Part shown: positions 62,160-64,000 of the stretch, piece by piece
Position numbering within the stretch: the stretch's first letter is position 1
Layout of the letters: every line of letters starts with the position of its first letter
The notes under the pieces: generated by a model
What the model was told of the DNA's origin: nothing
Database searches by the model: none
Seen by the model: only the letters and a program-made list of their open reading frames with translations
Position numbers and translations under genes: made by a program
Assembly: GCA_050084985.1 (NCBI GenBank)
Contig: JBITNC010000001.1
Span: forward strand, 189,658,001-189,722,000
Source of the DNA: Nageia nagi
Lineage: Eukaryota; Pinophyta
Direction of reading: 5' to 3'
DNA: 64,000 bases

Positions 62160-63004
62160 TGTAGACACCTAAAAATGTCCCCTTGTTAACTAGTAAACAT
62201 TGAACTAAATGAGTGGTCACAAGCCTCAAACAAGCTTGAAAAATACCTTATTGGATAGCTCTCATCAAGTACATGCAAAATGAGTGGTCACATGACCCCT
62301 TTTTGGTAAAAATTGACTATTTGGTGGTCGTTTTAATATTGTTATAAAATTATTAACCAATCGTCGGCATTCACCTTGAAATGTCAGCATTTTGAGCCAG
62401 TCGCTAGCATCCGTATTCCAATCGTCGATGACTCTGTAACAACTGAAAAGACACCAAAATAGTGAGAGAAAGTTGAAATGTTTCAACTTTCCAAGATGAT
62501 GTGGATAGAGGGGGTCAGTTACGACCTACGGTGGTTGTTCACTTCCTCTTACCAGCCTTTTGAACATCTCACCCAAAATCTATAAATACAAGCTAATACA
62601 AAGCAAATTAGAGAGAATCTTGACCCAAATTTGAAGTAGGGTAATGCTACCAAAATCTTGTGAGCTTATACATTTTATTATTTTATGCTAGCTTCAATTT
62701 AATATATGTCATACATAGATGCTTTGATGTTATTGTCTTTTGCATGTGTGTAGGATTTACAGGTTGTTCATAGCAAGGAGAGGAGCAAGCAAATCAAAAA
62801 CAATGGAGATCTAATACTCTTATTTTGGCAATGGCATTTGTAAAAGTCCCTTCCAAGGGCAAATTGTAGTTTGAACTGAAAATCAATATCAATGCATAAT
62901 TATAGCATTTTTATCTATTTTGTATAATTTGAGGTTCAGTGAAGATTGAAGAATAATTTATATTTCATGTTATTCTACATTCCAGCTCTATTTTCACTGC
63001 AACA
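62160..63004 (+). repeat. E3 3' LTR (845 bp)
   Basis: Same ends as the 5' copy. Near 62198 a phrase AATGAGTGGTCACAAGCC replaces the 5' version; ATGAGTGGTCACA also occurs normally about 80 bases later in both LTRs, suggesting a local copying event. The TATA box is at 62579-62590. Confidence 0.96.
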
Positions 63005-63009
63005 CTTTT
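63005..63009. repeat. Target site duplication of E3, right
   Basis: CTTTT after the CA end of the 3' LTR, equal to 51697-51701. Confidence 0.92.
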
Positions 63010-63137
63010 GTATACCATATGAATCCTTAAAACAATATTTCATACCAACAATAACAACTTAACTTTTGGTTGAAGCATGCATTGCTCTTTCTCTTTCTTA
63101 ATATCCCTTTTATTTATTTTTCTTTTTTATCTTTCAT

Positions 63138-63454
63138 TTATATCTTATCTTCTCTAGTGTTATTGGTTTTTTTATTGTATTAAAATCTATTAGTATCTTT
63201 TTACTATTTATCTTCACTAATCTTAGTGTATTGACATTTTTTTCTTCTTAATTTGAATGTTTTTTTACCATATCATTTGAATACTTTGAACTACTAATAC
63301 TTCCAAGCCACTCTAATATATCAAATTCGTCCCACTTGTATGTTCCCATGCCTATTTCTATGACTATCATTTGTTCTTCTTCTTTTTTGATTGGGTCCTC
63401 TTTCTTATTTACTTCATCCTTGTTTGAATTTTACTTATATTCCCCTTTCATCAT
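63138..63454 (-). pseudogene. E7/E8 gag-side coding fragment, minus strand
   Basis: Two adjacent ATGs at 63454-63449, eleven bases inside the LTR, open a frame with two stops: a lysine/glutamate-rich start, then MIVIEIGMGTYKWDEFDI and LEWLGSIS. IEIGMGTYK resembles EEIGMGVYK of the E1 protease-side sequence. The function is not recognisable beyond an element-encoded protein. The sequence continues leftward without motif to 63010. Confidence 0.45.
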
Positions 63455-63464
63455 ACTAACCTTA

Positions 63465-63872
63465 TGAATTTAGTAGTATTAGGAATAATGAAGATAATAG
63501 CATATAATACAAGCTCAGATCATAATAGATTCTCAAATAGGTGGCATCAAGAGATACCTTTAGTCTAGTGTGATGTATGGAAAACCACCTATAAGAGATA
63601 TCTGATAAGGAATATCAACTTGAACTCCTCTATTTATACCTACAAAGACATAGAAGGGAGTGAAGGCCAACATATATCAATATAATATAATCTTTGTAAT
63701 ATCAAGATATTTTTAGATATAATCATGATTAATAATAAAGCATTGAACATTTCACATGATATAATACTTCGATAGCACATTAGCCTTGATTTATGTAATA
63801 TTGTTATTTACTATTTTGATATGTCTAAATATAATTTATTAATTAATAATAAATCATTTTTAAGTATATACA
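63465..63872 (-). repeat. LTR of the E7/E8 family, minus strand (408 bp)
   Basis: Plus-strand TGAATTTAG to ATATACA. A minus-strand TATA box is at 63631-63638. Its right end resembles that of 49560-49915. Both flanks are element-like: coding sequence on the left, a polypurine-like tract (complement CCAAAGAGGGAGAAA) on the right, so it may be shared by two elements or be the 3' LTR of an element running off the window. Confidence 0.65.
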
Positions 63873-64000
63873 TTTCTCCCTCTTTGGATATAGAATGAAA
63901 ATGCATTTGAAATGTCATAATCCAAAGAAGCATAGAGAAGTATGAAAATAATTCAACAATAAAGAGCACTTCCCTAAAATATTTCTATGCTATATTTTGG
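63873..64000 (-). other. 3' internal end of element E8 (continues past window)
   Basis: Polypurine-like tract (complement of 63873-63887) and the stem CTTTGGAT (63882-63889) with ATCCAAAG (63920-63927), as at 49925-49966. Confidence 0.5.

Larger units (their letters stand above)
51702..63004 (+). mobile_element. E3: complete gag-protease-only LTR retrotransposon
   Basis: An 11303-bp element with TG...CA LTRs of 849 and 845 bp, perfect 5-bp duplications, a long leader, one gag-protease frame, a 4.5-kb repeat-rich non-coding 3' part and a polypurine tract. No RT, RNase H or integrase motif was found in any frame. Its LTR start, polypurine tract, capsid, knuckle and protease are like those of E2, so it is probably a non-autonomous Tat derivative using enzymes of related elements. 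It is inserted in E7. The LTRs differ at about 21 sites outside one hypervariable block. Confidence 0.93.

Overview
The window is AT-rich, CpG-poor nuclear DNA of a land plant. A gymnosperm, probably a conifer, fits best: large, old, layered Ty3/gypsy elements of the Tat type (two RNase H domains), plant mobile domain (PMD) sequences inside elements, and a PPR fragment. The species cannot be read from the sequence. I see no intact host gene, tRNA, rRNA, CRISPR array or prokaryotic feature. Nearly everything recognisable is LTR-retrotransposon sequence in different stages of decay. Element names (E0, E1, E1n, E2, E3, E5, E6, E7, E8, E9) are mine.

Left block, 1-18242. E0 (1-4659) is the 3' end of an element. 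It carries a decayed antisense PMD gene (about 2290 to 170), a 190-bp tandem repeat and a polypurine tract. An LTR starts at 4660, followed by E1: gag (5361-6450), protease (6640-7330), then pol with RT, RNase H, Tat-type second RNase H and integrase (12512-16412), a 3' region with the same 190-bp repeat, and an LTR (17398-18242). E1 is split by a nested minus-strand, gag-only element, E1n (7336-12506), with 5-bp target duplications. Removing E1n joins the E1 reading frame.

Middle block, 18243-42030. E2 (18243-36986) is a large Tat element: 5' LTR lacking its first third, gag, protease, G-patch-like motif, RT, two RNase H domains, integrase, then a second antisense PMD gene (33900 to 31300), a polypurine tract and a full 3' LTR. 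E2 ends inside the RNase H domain of another Ty3/gypsy pol (E5, 36993-38840), so E2 appears to sit in E5, and E1 in the 5' LTR of E2. Degenerate 3' ends and candidate LTRs follow.

Right block, 42031-64000. This holds a 285-bp tandem repeat, a broken PPR gene fragment, a minus-strand Ty1/copia gag with a separate copia LTR and primer binding site near 47.6 kb (E9), a G-rich island, and a minus-strand family related to E1n (E7/E8). Into E7 is inserted the best preserved element, E3 (51702-63004), with 849/845-bp LTRs, CTTTT target duplications and one long gag-protease frame broken only by six stop codons. E3 has no RT or integrase. Its gag, protease, LTR start and polypurine tract resemble those of E2, so it was probably mobilised in trans by E2-like elements.

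Two observations stand out: antisense PMD genes placed between pol and the 3' LTR in two elements, and a 90-bp LTR segment of E3 in which the two copies differ at 25 sites, all transitions.
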